The translations under genes and the position numbers were made by a program. From positions 7,267,001 through 7,331,000 of the forward strand of contig NZ_CP108106.1 of assembly GCF_041435195.1 (NCBI RefSeq): a DNA stretch of 64,000 bases, in the 5' to 3' direction. Under the pieces are notes generated by a model, which was given only the letters and a program-made list of their open reading frames with translations, did no database searches and was not told the DNA's origin. The DNA comes from Streptomyces sp. NBC_00224 (GTDB lineage Bacteria; Actinomycetota; Actinomycetes; Streptomycetales; Streptomycetaceae). Within the stretch, counting starts at the first letter, position 1, and every line of letters begins with the position of its first letter. Below are positions 1 through 8,979 of this stretch, piece after piece.

Positions 1-1218
1 GACCTGAAGTGGGGCGCCTCCACCGACGACAAGGGCGTCACCGCGTACGAGGTGCGCAGCGGCACCAGCGTCTACCAGACCGTCTCCGGCAAACCGCCCG
101 CCACCAGCACCACCGTGACCGGGCTCGCCTGCGACAGCCCGTACACGCTCACCGTGGTCGCCAAGGACGCGGGCGGCAACACCTCGCAGGCCGGCAACGC
201 GGTCACCTTCACCACCGGCGCCTGCCAGAGCGACGGCGGTGTCCCGTCCTCCGTCAACACTCTCTCCAGCGGCTGGACGATCCCGTGGGGCACCTTCTGG
301 ATGCCGGACGGATCGAGCGCGCTGGTCACCGAGCGGGACAGCTTCAAGGTCTTCAAAATGACCCCCGGCGGCACCAGGACGCAGGTCGGAACCGTACCGA
401 ACTCGGTCACCACCAGCGGTGAGGGCGGTCTGATGGGCGTCGCGGTCGACCCGAAGTGGGCGACGAACCACTACGTGTACTTCATGCACAGCGCCTCCGA
501 GGGCAACCGGGTGGTGCGCATGACGTACGACGGCGGTTCGCTCGGCAACTACACCGTCCTGCTCCAGGGGATCAAGAAGAGCAAGTACCACAACGGCGGA
601 CGGCTCGCCTTCGGCCCGGACGGGTATCTGTACGCCTCGACCGGTGAGGCCCAGACCCCCGACCTCGCCCAGGACAAGAGCTCGCTCAACGGCAAGATCC
701 TGCGTATGACCACCGACGGCAAGCCGGCCCCCGGCAACCCGTTCGGCACCTACGTCTACAGCTACGGCCACCGCAACCCGCAGGGCCTGGCGTTCGACCG
801 CAACGGGAGGCTGTGGGAGGCCGAGTTCGGCAACAGCTCCAAGGACGAGCTCAACCTCATCAAGCCGGGCGGCAACTACGGCTGGCCGATCTGCGAGGGC
901 TCCTGCTCCACGGCCGGGATGACCAACCCGAAGGCGTCCTGGCCCGTCGCACAGGCTTCGCCCAGCGGCATCGCCATCGTCCGCAACGTCATCTACATGG
1001 CGGCGCTCAAGGGCGAGCGGCTGTGGCGCGTCCCGATCAACGGCGACACCGAGACCGTGGGCACACCGACCGCGTACTACGTCGGCTCCTACGGACGGCT
1101 GCGCACCGTCACCAAGGTGCCCGGCGAGGACGCGCTGTGGCTGTCGACCACCAACTGCGACAACAACGGCAACGCGCCCGACGGCTCGGACAAGGTGTTC
1201 AAGGTGCTGATCAAGTGA
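1..1218 (+). CDS. Secreted PQQ-type sugar dehydrogenase (GSDH/sorbosone dehydrogenase family), 5' end missing
   Basis: The frame is open from the first base, so the N-terminus lies outside the window; 405 codons are visible. The first ~70 residues look like the end of a fibronectin type III module (a repeat ending in TLTVVAKDAGGNTS). The rest is a six-bladed propeller of the GSDH family, with HNGGRLAFGPDGYLY near residues 197-211, GHRNPQGLAFD near 256-266 and KPGGNYGWP near 288-296. The family oxidises sugars or sugar alcohols outside the cell with PQQ; some secreted members have no proven substrate. The gene converges with the acyl-CoA ligase across a 60-bp gap in which I see no clear terminator. 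A second GSDH propeller occurs in the fusion protein at 20208-23900. The family is clear but the substrate is not. Confidence 0.85.
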   Translation, partial: DLKWGASTDDKGVTAYEVRSGTSVYQTVSGKPPATSTTVTGLACDSPYTLTVVAKDAGGNTSQAGNAVTFTTGACQSDGGVPSSVNTLSSGWTIPWGTFWMPDGSSALVTERDSFKVFKMTPGGTRTQVGTVPNSVTTSGEGGLMGVAVDPKWATNHYVYFMHSASEGNRVVRMTYDGGSLGNYTVLLQGIKKSKYHNGGRLAFGPDGYLYASTGEAQTPDLAQDKSSLNGKILRMTTDGKPAPGNPFGTYVYSYGHRNPQGLAFDRNGRLWEAEFGNSSKDELNLIKPGGNYGWPICEGSCSTAGMTNPKASWPVAQASPSGIAIVRNVIYMAALKGERLWRVPINGDTETVGTPTAYYVGSYGRLRTVTKVPGEDALWLSTTNCDNNGNAPDGSDKVFKVLIK

Positions 1219-1278
1219 CGGGGGCAAGAAGTGAGTTGACCCACTAGCGGGGAGTGGCGCGCCCTGTACCGCGACGGC

Positions 1279-3102
1279 TCAGCGGTACAAGGCGTCCACC
1301 TCCACCGTGTAGGCCTCCTCGATGGCCCGCCGCTTGAGCTTCAGCGACGGGGTGAGCAGACCGTGCTCCTCGGTGAACTGATGGGCGAGGATCCGGAAGG
1401 TACGGATCTGCTCGGCTTGGGAGACCAGGGTGTTGGCGGCGACCACCGCGCGCCGCACCTCGGTCTCCAGGTCGGGGTCGCGCACGAGCTCGGACGCGGT
1501 CATCGACGGTTTGTTGCGCATCGCCAGCCAGTGGTCCACGCCCTCCTGGTCGAGGGTGACCAGGGCCGCGATGTACGGGCGGTCGTTGCCGACGACGATG
1601 GCCTGGGCCACCAGCGGGTGCGCCCTGACCCGTTCCTCCAGGGCCACCGGCGAGACGCTCTTGCCGCCGGAGGTCACCAGGATCTCCTTCTTGCGGCCGG
1701 TGATGGTCAGATAGCCGTCCTCGTCGAGGGCGCCGATGTCACCGGTGGCCAGCCAGCCGTCCTTGAGCACCTTCTCGGTCGCCTTGGGCTCGTTGAGGTA
1801 GCCGGAGAAGATCTGGCCGCCGTGCAGCCACACCTCGCCGTCCTCCGCGATGTGCACGGTGGTGCCCGGCACCGGTTGGCCGACCGTGCCGAACCGGGTG
1901 CGCTCGGGCGGGTTGGCGGTGGCGGCGGCCGTGGACTCGGTCAGTCCGTACCCCTCGTAGATCGTCACGCCCGCGCCGGCGAAGAACAGCGCCAGCCGGC
2001 GGCCCATGCTGGAACCGCCGGACATGGCGTGCCGCACCCGCCCGCCCATCGCCTCGCGGACCTTGCCGTACACGACCTTCTCGAAGAACTGGTGCTGCAT
2101 CCGCAGCGCCGTCGACGGCCCGGGCCCCAGGCCGAAGGCCTTCTGCTCCATCGCCTCCGCGTACTTCACCGCGATCTCCACGGCCTTGTCGAAGGGGCCG
2201 GTCCTGCCGTCCGCCTCGGCGCGCCGGCGGGCGGCGTTGAAGACCTTCTCGAAGATGTACGGGACCGCCAGGATGAAGGTGGGCCTGAGCGACTGCAGGT
2301 CGGGCAGGAGCGCGGAGGCGGAGAGCGCGGGCTGGTGGCCGAGCTTCACCCGGCCCCGGACCGCGGCGACCTCCACCATCCGGCCGAAGACGTGCGCCAG
2401 CGGCAGGAAGAGCAGGGTCGACGCCTCGTCGCCGGGGCGCGAGTGGAACACCGGCTCCCAGCGGGCGACCATGGTGTCCGCCTCGAACATGAAGTTGGCG
2501 TGGGTGATCACACAGCCCTTGGGGCGGCCGGTCGTGCCGGAGGTGTAGATGACGGTCGCGGTGGACTCGGGGGTGACCGCGCGCCGGTGCCGGTGCACCA
2601 CGTCGTCGTCGATCTGCTCGCCCGCCGCGAGGAGCTCGGCCAGCGCCCCCGCGTCGAGTTGCCACAGCCGTTTGAGGTGCGGAAGGCGGTCCACGACCGA
2701 GCCGATGGTCATGGCGTGGTCCTCGTGCTCGACCACGCACGCGGTGACCTCGGAGTCGTGCAGCATCCAGAAGACCTGCTCGGCGGAGGAGGTCGGGTAG
2801 ATGGGCACCGACTGGGCGCCGATGGACCACAGCGCGAAGTCGAAGAGCGTCCACTCGTAGCGGGTACGGGACATGATCGCGACCCGGTCGCCGAACCGGA
2901 CACCGTCCGCGATCAGCCCCTTGGCGAGCGCCAGCACCTCGTCGCGAAAGCGTGCCGAGGTCACGTCCTGCCACTGGCCCGCCGCGTCCTTGCGGGCCAG
3001 CGCGACCCGGTGGGGATCGTCGAGGGCATGGTCGAACACGACGTCCGCCAGCCCGCCGACGTAAGGCGCCGTCGCCATGGGTGGGACAGTGAACTCGCGC
3101 AA
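1279..3102 (-). CDS. Long-chain fatty-acid-CoA ligase (AMP-binding enzyme, FadD15-like)
   Basis: Predicted 607-residue cytoplasmic enzyme that activates fatty acids to acyl-CoA with ATP through an acyl-adenylate. The P-loop YTSGTTGRPKG lies near residues 185-195, YEGYGLTES in the middle, and the hinge region GDIGALDEDGYLTITGRKKEIL towards the C-terminus, in the order expected of ANL enzymes. The end, with LTPSLKLKR, is typical of bacterial long-chain ligases. I start at a TTG codon (LREFTVPP...) because AAGGAG sits 7 bases upstream; a longer frame reaches 3129 and an internal ATG gives MATAPYVGG. It stands alone on its strand. Substrate chain length cannot be read from the sequence. Confidence 0.9.
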   Translation of the reverse strand: MREFTVPPMATAPYVGGLADVVFDHALDDPHRVALARKDAAGQWQDVTSARFRDEVLALAKGLIADGVRFGDRVAIMSRTRYEWTLFDFALWSIGAQSVPIYPTSSAEQVFWMLHDSEVTACVVEHEDHAMTIGSVVDRLPHLKRLWQLDAGALAELLAAGEQIDDDVVHRHRRAVTPESTATVIYTSGTTGRPKGCVITHANFMFEADTMVARWEPVFHSRPGDEASTLLFLPLAHVFGRMVEVAAVRGRVKLGHQPALSASALLPDLQSLRPTFILAVPYIFEKVFNAARRRAEADGRTGPFDKAVEIAVKYAEAMEQKAFGLGPGPSTALRMQHQFFEKVVYGKVREAMGGRVRHAMSGGSSMGRRLALFFAGAGVTIYEGYGLTESTAAATANPPERTRFGTVGQPVPGTTVHIAEDGEVWLHGGQIFSGYLNEPKATEKVLKDGWLATGDIGALDEDGYLTITGRKKEILVTSGGKSVSPVALEERVRAHPLVAQAIVVGNDRPYIAALVTLDQEGVDHWLAMRNKPSMTASELVRDPDLETEVRRAVVAANTLVSQAEQIRTFRILAHQFTEEHGLLTPSLKLKRRAIEEAYTVEVDALYR

Positions 3103-3256
3103 TACCTTGCTCCTTGTGGCGCTCCGCACAGCGCCGGTGACGGTACCCCACCCGGGGTCCCGACGGGAGGGGCGTCAAGGAATAGGGTCAAGTGCGACCG
3201 TGATCGCCATCACCACAGGTCAGCACCGTGGGCGCGGCTGCGCCTGGCCCGCCCGG

Positions 3257-3297
3257 CCCGCATTCTGACCCTGGAGTCAGATGCGGGCGGTTTTTTC
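3257..3297 (+). terminator. Hairpin plus T-run, plus-strand orientation
   Basis: CCCGCAT(T)CTGAC pairs with GTCAGATGCGGG around a 6-base loop and is followed by GCGG and six T. This is a textbook intrinsic terminator for plus-strand transcription, yet both flanking genes (acyl-CoA ligase and MFS) are on the minus strand and no plus-strand gene lies before it. It may block read-through or antisense transcription, or end a short unannotated RNA. Confidence 0.6.
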
Positions 3298-3320
3298 TCC
3301 ACGGAATCTGTACGACCTGG

Positions 3321-4805
3321 TCACGCCCGCTCTACGGGGACCGCGTCGTTGGTACGGACCTGGGCGGGTGTGGCCGCCGGCGTCCGTACCAGCGCGAACA
3401 CGGCGAGCCCGGCCACCACGGCGAGCGCCCCGGCCGCGACCGCGGCTCCGTTCAGACCCGAGGCGAACGCGGTGTGCAGCGCCTCGTCGGGGACCCGGCC
3501 GCGCAGCGAACCCGCCGCGCCGCCCGCGAGCGCCCGGGCCTGTGGCGTGCTGTGCAGCGAGTCGGCCATCCGGGAGGTGGCGAGGGTGCCGAACACCGCG
3601 ATGCTCACCGCGTAGCCGAGCTGGCGCATGGTGTTCATCGCGCCCGTCGCCATGCCGCTGCTGCGCTGCGGCACCGAGGCGAGCGCCGCCGAGGCGAGCG
3701 CCGGGCTGACCAGGCCCACGCCGATGCCGGTCACCACGAGCCCGGCCACCAGCGACGTCCAGTCGGAGCCCGCGTCGAGCAGTGACTGGCCGAACAGTCC
3801 GGCGGCGATGAGCAGCAGCCCGAGGCAGATCAGCAGCCGCTGCGAGACGCCGTGCAGGAACCGGCCGCCCAGCGCCGAGGTCACGAACGACGCGAGCGCC
3901 AGCGGCACGAGCGCCAGACCGCCGGTCACCGGGCTCATGTCCTGAAGGGTCTGGAGCCAGATCGAGGTGTACGGGAGCACCCCGAAGGCGGCCGAGTTCA
4001 GGGCCAGCGCCGCCACCAGGACGCCGACGAACGCCGGGCGCCGCAGCAGCGAAAGGTCCATCAGCGGCCGCTCGGTGCGGCTCTCCACCACGACGAAGAC
4101 CAGCAGCGCGGCCGCCGAGGCGGCGAAGGAGAGCAGGGTGCGGGAGGCGCCCCAGCCGTCGGTGCCCGCGTTCACCGCCCCGTAGGTGAGGGCTGCGGCG
4201 AAGAGCGCGAACAGGGCCGTGCCCGCCCAGTCGGTGCGGCCGGCCGCCGGGTTCTTGGACTCCGGGATCACCCGGACCGTCAGCCACACCGCGGCCGCGC
4301 TCACCGGCAGGTTGACGAAGAATATCCAGCGCCAGCCGAAGCCCTCGGTGAGCAGCCCGCCCAGGATCGGGCCGAGGGCGGCGGCCGCCCCGTTGACCGC
4401 GCCCCACACGCCGAGCGCCACCGAGCGGTCGCGGCCCTGGTAGGCGGCGCCGAGCAGTGGCAGCGTGGTGGCGAACATCGCGGCGGCGCCGATCCCCTGG
4501 AGCGCGCGCATCGCGATCAGCGTCCCCGCGTCACCCGCCAGACCGCAGGCGAGCGAGGCGCCCGCGAAGAGCACCGTGCCCGCCGCGTAGAACTTCCGGC
4601 GCCCGGCCGCGTCGGCGCCCGCGCCCGCGCCGAGCAGCAGCGCGGCCAGCGCCAGCGCGTACACGTCGATCACCCACTGCAGGCTCGACAGCGAGGCGTC
4701 CAGCGAACCGGCCATGTCCGGCAGGGCCACCGTCACGATGGTCACGTCCAGCAGAAGCATGAACGTTCCCAGACACACGGCGACCAACGGCCCCCACTTG
4801 CGCAT
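3321..4805 (-). CDS. MFS exporter of the DHA2 (EmrB/QacA) type
   Basis: 494-residue membrane protein. The N-terminus MRKWGPLVAVCLGTFMLLLDVTIV is the first helix of drug:H+ antiporter-2 proteins, followed by PDMAGSLDASLSSLQWVIDVYALALAAL and the motif-C-like region GPILGGLLTEGFGWRWIFFVN. About 14 hydrophobic segments can be counted. GGAGG lies 7 bases before the ATG, which fixes the start. It is divergent from the Lrp-like regulator at 4921 with a ~115-bp shared promoter region, so that regulator is a natural candidate to control it. Substrate unknown; many relatives export antibiotics or dyes. Confidence 0.88.
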   Translation of the reverse strand: MRKWGPLVAVCLGTFMLLLDVTIVTVALPDMAGSLDASLSSLQWVIDVYALALAALLLGAGAGADAAGRRKFYAAGTVLFAGASLACGLAGDAGTLIAMRALQGIGAAAMFATTLPLLGAAYQGRDRSVALGVWGAVNGAAAALGPILGGLLTEGFGWRWIFFVNLPVSAAAVWLTVRVIPESKNPAAGRTDWAGTALFALFAAALTYGAVNAGTDGWGASRTLLSFAASAAALLVFVVVESRTERPLMDLSLLRRPAFVGVLVAALALNSAAFGVLPYTSIWLQTLQDMSPVTGGLALVPLALASFVTSALGGRFLHGVSQRLLICLGLLLIAAGLFGQSLLDAGSDWTSLVAGLVVTGIGVGLVSPALASAALASVPQRSSGMATGAMNTMRQLGYAVSIAVFGTLATSRMADSLHSTPQARALAGGAAGSLRGRVPDEALHTAFASGLNGAAVAAGALAVVAGLAVFALVRTPAATPAQVRTNDAVPVERA

Positions 4806-4920
4806 TGAAATTCCTCCGACGTTGTTCGTTCGACGTCCCGTACGATCGGTCGCGGCCGGACCGAAGTTCCACCCAGTCCGTCCCGCACGCAGGAATCCGA
4901 CATCTGAAGGGCTCAGGCCG

Positions 4921-5889
4921 ATGGATTCACCCGAGTTCGACGAGCTGGACCAGCGGCTGGTGAGCGCGCTCGTCCTGGACGGCCGGGCCCCCTTCAGCCG
5001 GATCGCCGCCGTGCTCGGCGTCTCCGACCAGACCGTCGCCCGCCGCTACCGCAGGCTGTACACGGAGGGCGAGCTGCGGGTCGTCGGGGTCCGCGACACC
5101 GAACGGCTCGGCCACACCCGCTGGATGCTGCGGCTGCGCTGCACCCCCGACGCGTCCGTCTCCATCGCCACGGCGCTGGCACGGCGGCCCGACACCGCCT
5201 GGATCGGGCTGACCTCGGGCGGCACCGAGGTGGTCTGCACGACCGCGTCGCGCCGGCCCGAGGACCACGAGGCGCTGCTGCTCGGCAAGCTGCCGCGCAC
5301 CCCGAGCATCGTGGAGATCGGCGCCCACCAGCTGCTCCACCGCTTCTTCGGCGGCCCGCTCGGCTGGTTCGCCAAGGACTCGGCGCTCACCGCCGAGGAG
5401 CGGGCCGCGCTGCTGCCCGAGCCGGTGGAGCCCTCAGCGGGCCCGGTCCGGCTCGACGAGGAGGACGAGGCCCTGATGGCCGCGCTCGCGCGCAACGGCC
5501 GGGCGGGCTACCCCGAGCTCCAGAAGGCCACCGGACGCTCGGAGTCCGCCGTCAAACGGCGCCTGGACCAGCTGCTGCGCTCCGGAGCCCTGTTCATCGA
5601 CGTCGAGTTCGACACGACCCGGTTCGGCTTCCGGACCAGGGCGCTGCTGTGGATCACGGTGGCGCCCTCGGCGCTGGCCGCCGTGGGCGCGGCCCTCGCC
5701 TCCCACGCGGAGGTCGCCTTCGCCGGTGCCACCTCGGGCCCGGCCAACCTCGTCGCCGTCGTCATCTGCCGCGACCCGGCCGGGCTCTACACGTACCTCA
5801 GCGAGAAGCTCGGCACGCTGGAAGGCGTCCGGCACGTCGAGACCGCGCCCTTACTGCGACAGGTCAAGCGGCTGACGTACGAGGGCTGA
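4921..5889 (+). CDS. Lrp/AsnC-family regulator with two tandem HTH-ligand units
   Basis: 322 residues, about twice the length of a classical Lrp. Two AsnC-type helix-turn-helices are visible: DELDQRLVSALVLDGRAPFS at the N-terminus and DEEDEALMAALARNGRAGYP in the second half, each followed by an RAM-like ligand-binding half. Such duplicated forms are common in actinomycetes. The start is placed at MDSPEFDELDQ because the first HTH begins immediately after it; upstream sequence in this frame is antisense to the MFS promoter. Codon 5851-5853 is TTA, a rare leucine codon in Streptomyces that needs the bldA tRNA. The stop codon lies inside the left arm of a 27-bp inverted repeat. Probably regulates the divergent exporter (inference). 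Confidence 0.85.
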   Translation: MDSPEFDELDQRLVSALVLDGRAPFSRIAAVLGVSDQTVARRYRRLYTEGELRVVGVRDTERLGHTRWMLRLRCTPDASVSIATALARRPDTAWIGLTSGGTEVVCTTASRRPEDHEALLLGKLPRTPSIVEIGAHQLLHRFFGGPLGWFAKDSALTAEERAALLPEPVEPSAGPVRLDEEDEALMAALARNGRAGYPELQKATGRSESAVKRRLDQLLRSGALFIDVEFDTTRFGFRTRALLWITVAPSALAAVGAALASHAEVAFAGATSGPANLVAVVICRDPAGLYTYLSEKLGTLEGVRHVETAPLLRQVKRLTYEG

Positions 5890-5965
5890 GAGCCTGTCTT
5901 TGAACCCCCGTCTGCGCCCCGACGCCCTCCGGGCGGACGACGGGGGTTCAAAGACAGGCTCTCAG
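5886..5965. repeat. Perfect 27-bp inverted repeat between convergent genes
   Basis: Arms 5886-5912 and 5939-5965 are perfect reverse complements (27 of 27) around a 26-base GC-rich loop. The left arm carries the stop of the Lrp-like gene; the right arm carries the last codons and stop of the LysR gene. It could act as a bidirectional terminator, although there is no T-run. The sharp arm ends and non-terminator composition also fit a small mobile palindromic element. Confidence 0.8.
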
Positions 5966-6808
5966 GCCGCTCGCCAGGATCGCCGCCGCCAGCGCGTCCG
6001 CCGCCTCCTGCGCCGAGGGGCGGCGCCCGCCGTGCAGCAGGACGAAGTCCACCGGCCCGAGCTCGGGCAGCCCCGACCTCGGCGGCAGCGGTACGAGCCC
6101 CGGCGGGATCAGACCGCGGGTGTGCGCCATCACGCCGAGCCCCGCCCGGGCCGCCGCGACCAGCCCGCTCAGGCTGCCGCTGGTGCAGGCGATCCGCCAC
6201 GGCCGCCCGTGCTCCTCCAGGACATCGAGCGCCCGGGCCCGGGTGATGCCGGGCGGCGGGAAGAGGATCAGCGGCACCGGCCGGTCGGGGTCCAGGCGCA
6301 GCCCCGGCGCGCCGATCCAGCAGAGGGTGTCCTGCCAGACCCGCTCGCCGTGGGTGTCGCCGGGGCGCCGCTTGGCGAGCACCAGGTCCAGTCGGCCCGC
6401 CTCAAGGCGGCGGTGCAGGGTGCCGGAGAGCTCGACCGTCAGCTCCAGGTCGACCTCGGGATGGTCGCGGCGGAAGGACTCCAGGACCTCCGGGAGCCGG
6501 GTGAGCACGAAGTCCTCGGAGGCGCCGAACCGCAGCCGCCCGCGCAGCCGGGTCCCGGTGAAGTAGGCGGCCGCCCGCTCGTGCGCGGCCAGGATCGTCC
6601 GGGCGAAGCCGAGCATCGCCTCGCCGTCCTCGGTGAGCCGGACGCTGTGCGTGTCGCGGCTGAACAGCGGCCGCCCGGTCGCCTCCTCCAGCCGCCGCAC
6701 GTGCTGGCTGACGGTCGACTGCCGCAGGCCGAGGCGCCGCGCGGCCTGCGTGAAGCTGAGCGTCTGGGCGACGGCGAGGAAGGTCCGGAGCTGGTGCGGC
6801 TCGTACAC
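5948..6808 (-). CDS. LysR-family transcriptional regulator
   Basis: 286 residues. N-terminal wHTH: LRTFLAVAQTLSFTQAARRLG then LRQSTVSQHVRRLEEATGRPLF. The rest is a periplasmic-binding-protein-like effector domain. Start is GTG (MYEPHQLRTF). It is divergent from the SBF-type transporter at 6997, and a perfect palindrome with T-N11-A spacing lies 12 bases before its start, the normal arrangement for a LysR protein that controls itself and its neighbour. The last residues (LRACL) and stop are encoded by the arm of the 27-bp inverted repeat, so the natural C-terminus may have been replaced when that repeat arose. Confidence 0.9.
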   Translation of the reverse strand: MYEPHQLRTFLAVAQTLSFTQAARRLGLRQSTVSQHVRRLEEATGRPLFSRDTHSVRLTEDGEAMLGFARTILAAHERAAAYFTGTRLRGRLRFGASEDFVLTRLPEVLESFRRDHPEVDLELTVELSGTLHRRLEAGRLDLVLAKRRPGDTHGERVWQDTLCWIGAPGLRLDPDRPVPLILFPPPGITRARALDVLEEHGRPWRIACTSGSLSGLVAAARAGLGVMAHTRGLIPPGLVPLPPRSGLPELGPVDFVLLHGGRRPSAQEAADALAAAILASGLRACL

Positions 6809-6819
6809 GGCAACAGGTT

Positions 6820-6834
6820 ATCGCGGAACGCGAT
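6820..6834. promoter_or_regulatory. Candidate LysR operator (T-N11-A palindrome)
   Basis: ATCGCG-GAA-CGCGAT is a perfect palindrome with the T-N11-A form favoured by LysR proteins. It lies in the intergenic region shared by the LysR gene (start 6808) and the transporter (start 6997). Binding is an inference from position and symmetry. Confidence 0.5.
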
Positions 6835-6996
6835 GACAGTCAGAGTGGTGTACGGGATTCCCGATCGGCCGGGAGAGGTGAATGATCGGCAGGGCACGAC
6901 CCGACCGCACACGGCGGGACACGCCGTACGACGCGAGTGCCCGTGAAGAGCCGAGAACAGCGCCGGGCAAGCCGAGCGAAGAGCCGAGTGGAGCCG

Positions 6997-8040
6997 ATGA
7001 ACCGCCGCACGCCCCAGCTGCCGTCCTGGCTGCCGATCGACCCGTTCATCATGACGCTGATCGGCACGGTGGCCCTGGCGGCGCTGTTCCCGGTCTCCGG
7101 CGGCGCCGCGCACGTGGCGAGCGGCGCGTCGACCGGGGCCGTCGCCCTGCTCTTCTTCCTGTACGGGGCCCGGCTCTCCACCCGGGAGGCGCTGGACGGC
7201 CTGCGCCACTGGCGGCTCCATGTGACGGTCCTGGCCTGTACGTTCGTGCTCTTCCCGCTGCTCGGGCTCGCCGCGCGCGGGCTGGTGCCGGTGGTGCTGA
7301 CGCCGGACCTCTTCCACGGGCTGCTGTTCCTGTGCCTGGTCCCGTCGACCATCCAGTCCTCGATCGCCTTCACCTCGATCGCGCGCGGCAACGTGCCCGC
7401 CGCGATCTGCGCGGGCTCGTTCTCCAGCCTGGCGGGGATCTTCGTGACCCCGCTGCTCGCGGCGCTGCTGCTGGGCGGCAGCGCCGGAGGCGTCTCGCTG
7501 GACTCGGTCCTGAAGATCGCCGTCCAGCTCCTGGTCCCGTTCGCCTCCGGGCAGTTGCTGCGGCGCTGGGTGGGAGGATTCCTCGCCCGGCACAGGAAGG
7601 TGCTGAGCCTGGTGGACCGGGGCTCGATCCTGCTGGTCGTCTACACCGCGTTCAGCGAGGGCATGGTCCGGGGCATCTGGCACCAGGTGAGCCCGGCCCG
7701 CCTCGGCGCGCTGCTCGGGGTCGAGGCGGTGCTGCTCGCCGCGATGCTCGCGCTGAGCTGGTACGGGGCGAAGCGGCTCGGGTTCGGCCGGGGCGACCGG
7801 ATCGCGATCCAGTTCGCCGGGTCCAAGAAGAGCCTCGCGGCCGGGCTGCCCATGGCCAGCGTCCTGTTCGGCGCCCAGGCGGCGCTTGCGGTGCTGCCGC
7901 TGATGCTCTTCCACCAGATGCAGCTGATGGTCTGCGCGGTGATCGCCAGACGGCGGGCCCGCGACCCGCTGGAGGAGGCGGAGCCCGGCCCGGTCTCCCG
8001 GGGCGCCGCACCGCCCGCCGTCCTCACGCGCCGCCGGTGA
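6997..8040 (+). CDS. SBF-like transporter (bile acid:Na+ symporter superfamily, YfeH type)
   Basis: 347-residue membrane protein with about 10 hydrophobic helices: LPIDPFIMTLIGTVALAALFPV at the start, LFFLYGARLSTREALDGLRHW, LVPSTIQSSIAFTSIARGN and FAGSKKSLAAGLPMASVLFG, which match the PF13593 branch of the superfamily. That branch moves organic anions or unknown solutes by ion coupling. I start at the ATG with GGAG 3 bases upstream (MNRRTPQLPSW); a longer frame begins at 6937. It is divergent from a LysR regulator and overlaps the convergent quinone oxidoreductase by 17 bp. Substrate unknown. Confidence 0.85.
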   Translation: MNRRTPQLPSWLPIDPFIMTLIGTVALAALFPVSGGAAHVASGASTGAVALLFFLYGARLSTREALDGLRHWRLHVTVLACTFVLFPLLGLAARGLVPVVLTPDLFHGLLFLCLVPSTIQSSIAFTSIARGNVPAAICAGSFSSLAGIFVTPLLAALLLGGSAGGVSLDSVLKIAVQLLVPFASGQLLRRWVGGFLARHRKVLSLVDRGSILLVVYTAFSEGMVRGIWHQVSPARLGALLGVEAVLLAAMLALSWYGAKRLGFGRGDRIAIQFAGSKKSLAAGLPMASVLFGAQAALAVLPLMLFHQMQLMVCAVIARRRARDPLEEAEPGPVSRGAAPPAVLTRRR

Positions 8041-8956
8041 CGAGCACCACCTTGCCCAAGTTGCGCCGCGAGTCGATCAGTTCATGGGCGCGGGCCGCTT
8101 CCTCCAGCGGCAGCTCGGCGTGGACGGCGGCGCGCAGCCTGCCGCCGCGGTGCAGCTCCCACAGCTCGTCGCGCCAGGCCGCGTACAGCTCCGGCTTGCC
8201 GCGGGCGATCAGCGCCATCTGGAAGGCGATCACCGACTTGCCGCCGACCAGCAGGTCGTAGACCTCGACCGTGCCGCCGCCGGAGCTGAACGCGACCAGC
8301 CGGCCGCCGGGCGCCAGCGCCTTCACCGCCGGGGCGAGCAGCTCGCCGCCGACGCCGTCGAGGATGACGTCGACCGGGTCGCCCCAGGACTCGTCGCCGT
8401 AGAGCACGACCTCGTCGGCGCCCATCTCCCGTACGAAATCGGCCTTCTCGGCCGAGCTCACGGCCGCGACCACCCGGCTCGCGCCGCCCGCCCGGGCCAG
8501 TTGGAGCGCGATCTGCCCGACCGCGCTCGCCGCCGCCGTCACCAGGACCGATTCGCCCGGCCGCGGCCGCGCCGACTCGTAGGCGCCCCGCGCCACCAGA
8601 CCGCTGCGGACGAGCGCGACCGCCTCGACGGAGGAGGCGTGGTCGGGGATGCGGGAGGTCATGGCCTCGTGGAGGACGGCCAGTTCGGCGTACCCGTACG
8701 AGAAGCAGAGCCCGGTCACGCGGTCGCCCGGGGCGAAGGCGGTGACGCCCTCGCCGACCGCGACCACCGTGCCCGCGACCTCGCCGCCGAGCGGGAACGG
8801 CTCACTGCCCTCGCGCACCTTGCGTACGACGGGCAGGGTGACGCCGATGGCGTCGGTGCGGATCAGCAGTTCGCCGGGGCCGGGCGCGGGGGCCTCGACG
8901 TCCTCGGTGAACAGGACCTCGGGGCCGCCGTTGACCTCGAAGCGAACACGGCGCAT
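8024..8956 (-). CDS. Zinc-free MDR oxidoreductase / NADPH:quinone reductase
   Basis: 310 residues of the medium-chain dehydrogenase/reductase family. GroES-like N-terminal domain (MRRVRFEVNGGPEVL, GEVAGTVVAVGEGVTAFAPGDRV) followed by a Rossmann domain with VLVTAAASAVGQIALQLARAGG; the structural-zinc cysteine cluster is absent, as in quinone reductases. Start chosen at the ATG preceded by GGGAG; the frame runs further upstream into the operator region. It is divergent from the MarR gene at 9060, with two matching palindromes between, so it is very likely the MarR target and may respond to quinones or reactive aldehydes (inference). Confidence 0.88.
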   Translation of the reverse strand: MRRVRFEVNGGPEVLFTEDVEAPAPGPGELLIRTDAIGVTLPVVRKVREGSEPFPLGGEVAGTVVAVGEGVTAFAPGDRVTGLCFSYGYAELAVLHEAMTSRIPDHASSVEAVALVRSGLVARGAYESARPRPGESVLVTAAASAVGQIALQLARAGGASRVVAAVSSAEKADFVREMGADEVVLYGDESWGDPVDVILDGVGGELLAPAVKALAPGGRLVAFSSGGGTVEVYDLLVGGKSVIAFQMALIARGKPELYAAWRDELWELHRGGRLRAAVHAELPLEEAARAHELIDSRRNLGKVVLVTGGA

Positions 8957-8979
8957 GGAGTCTCCCGGTGTGGATGAAT

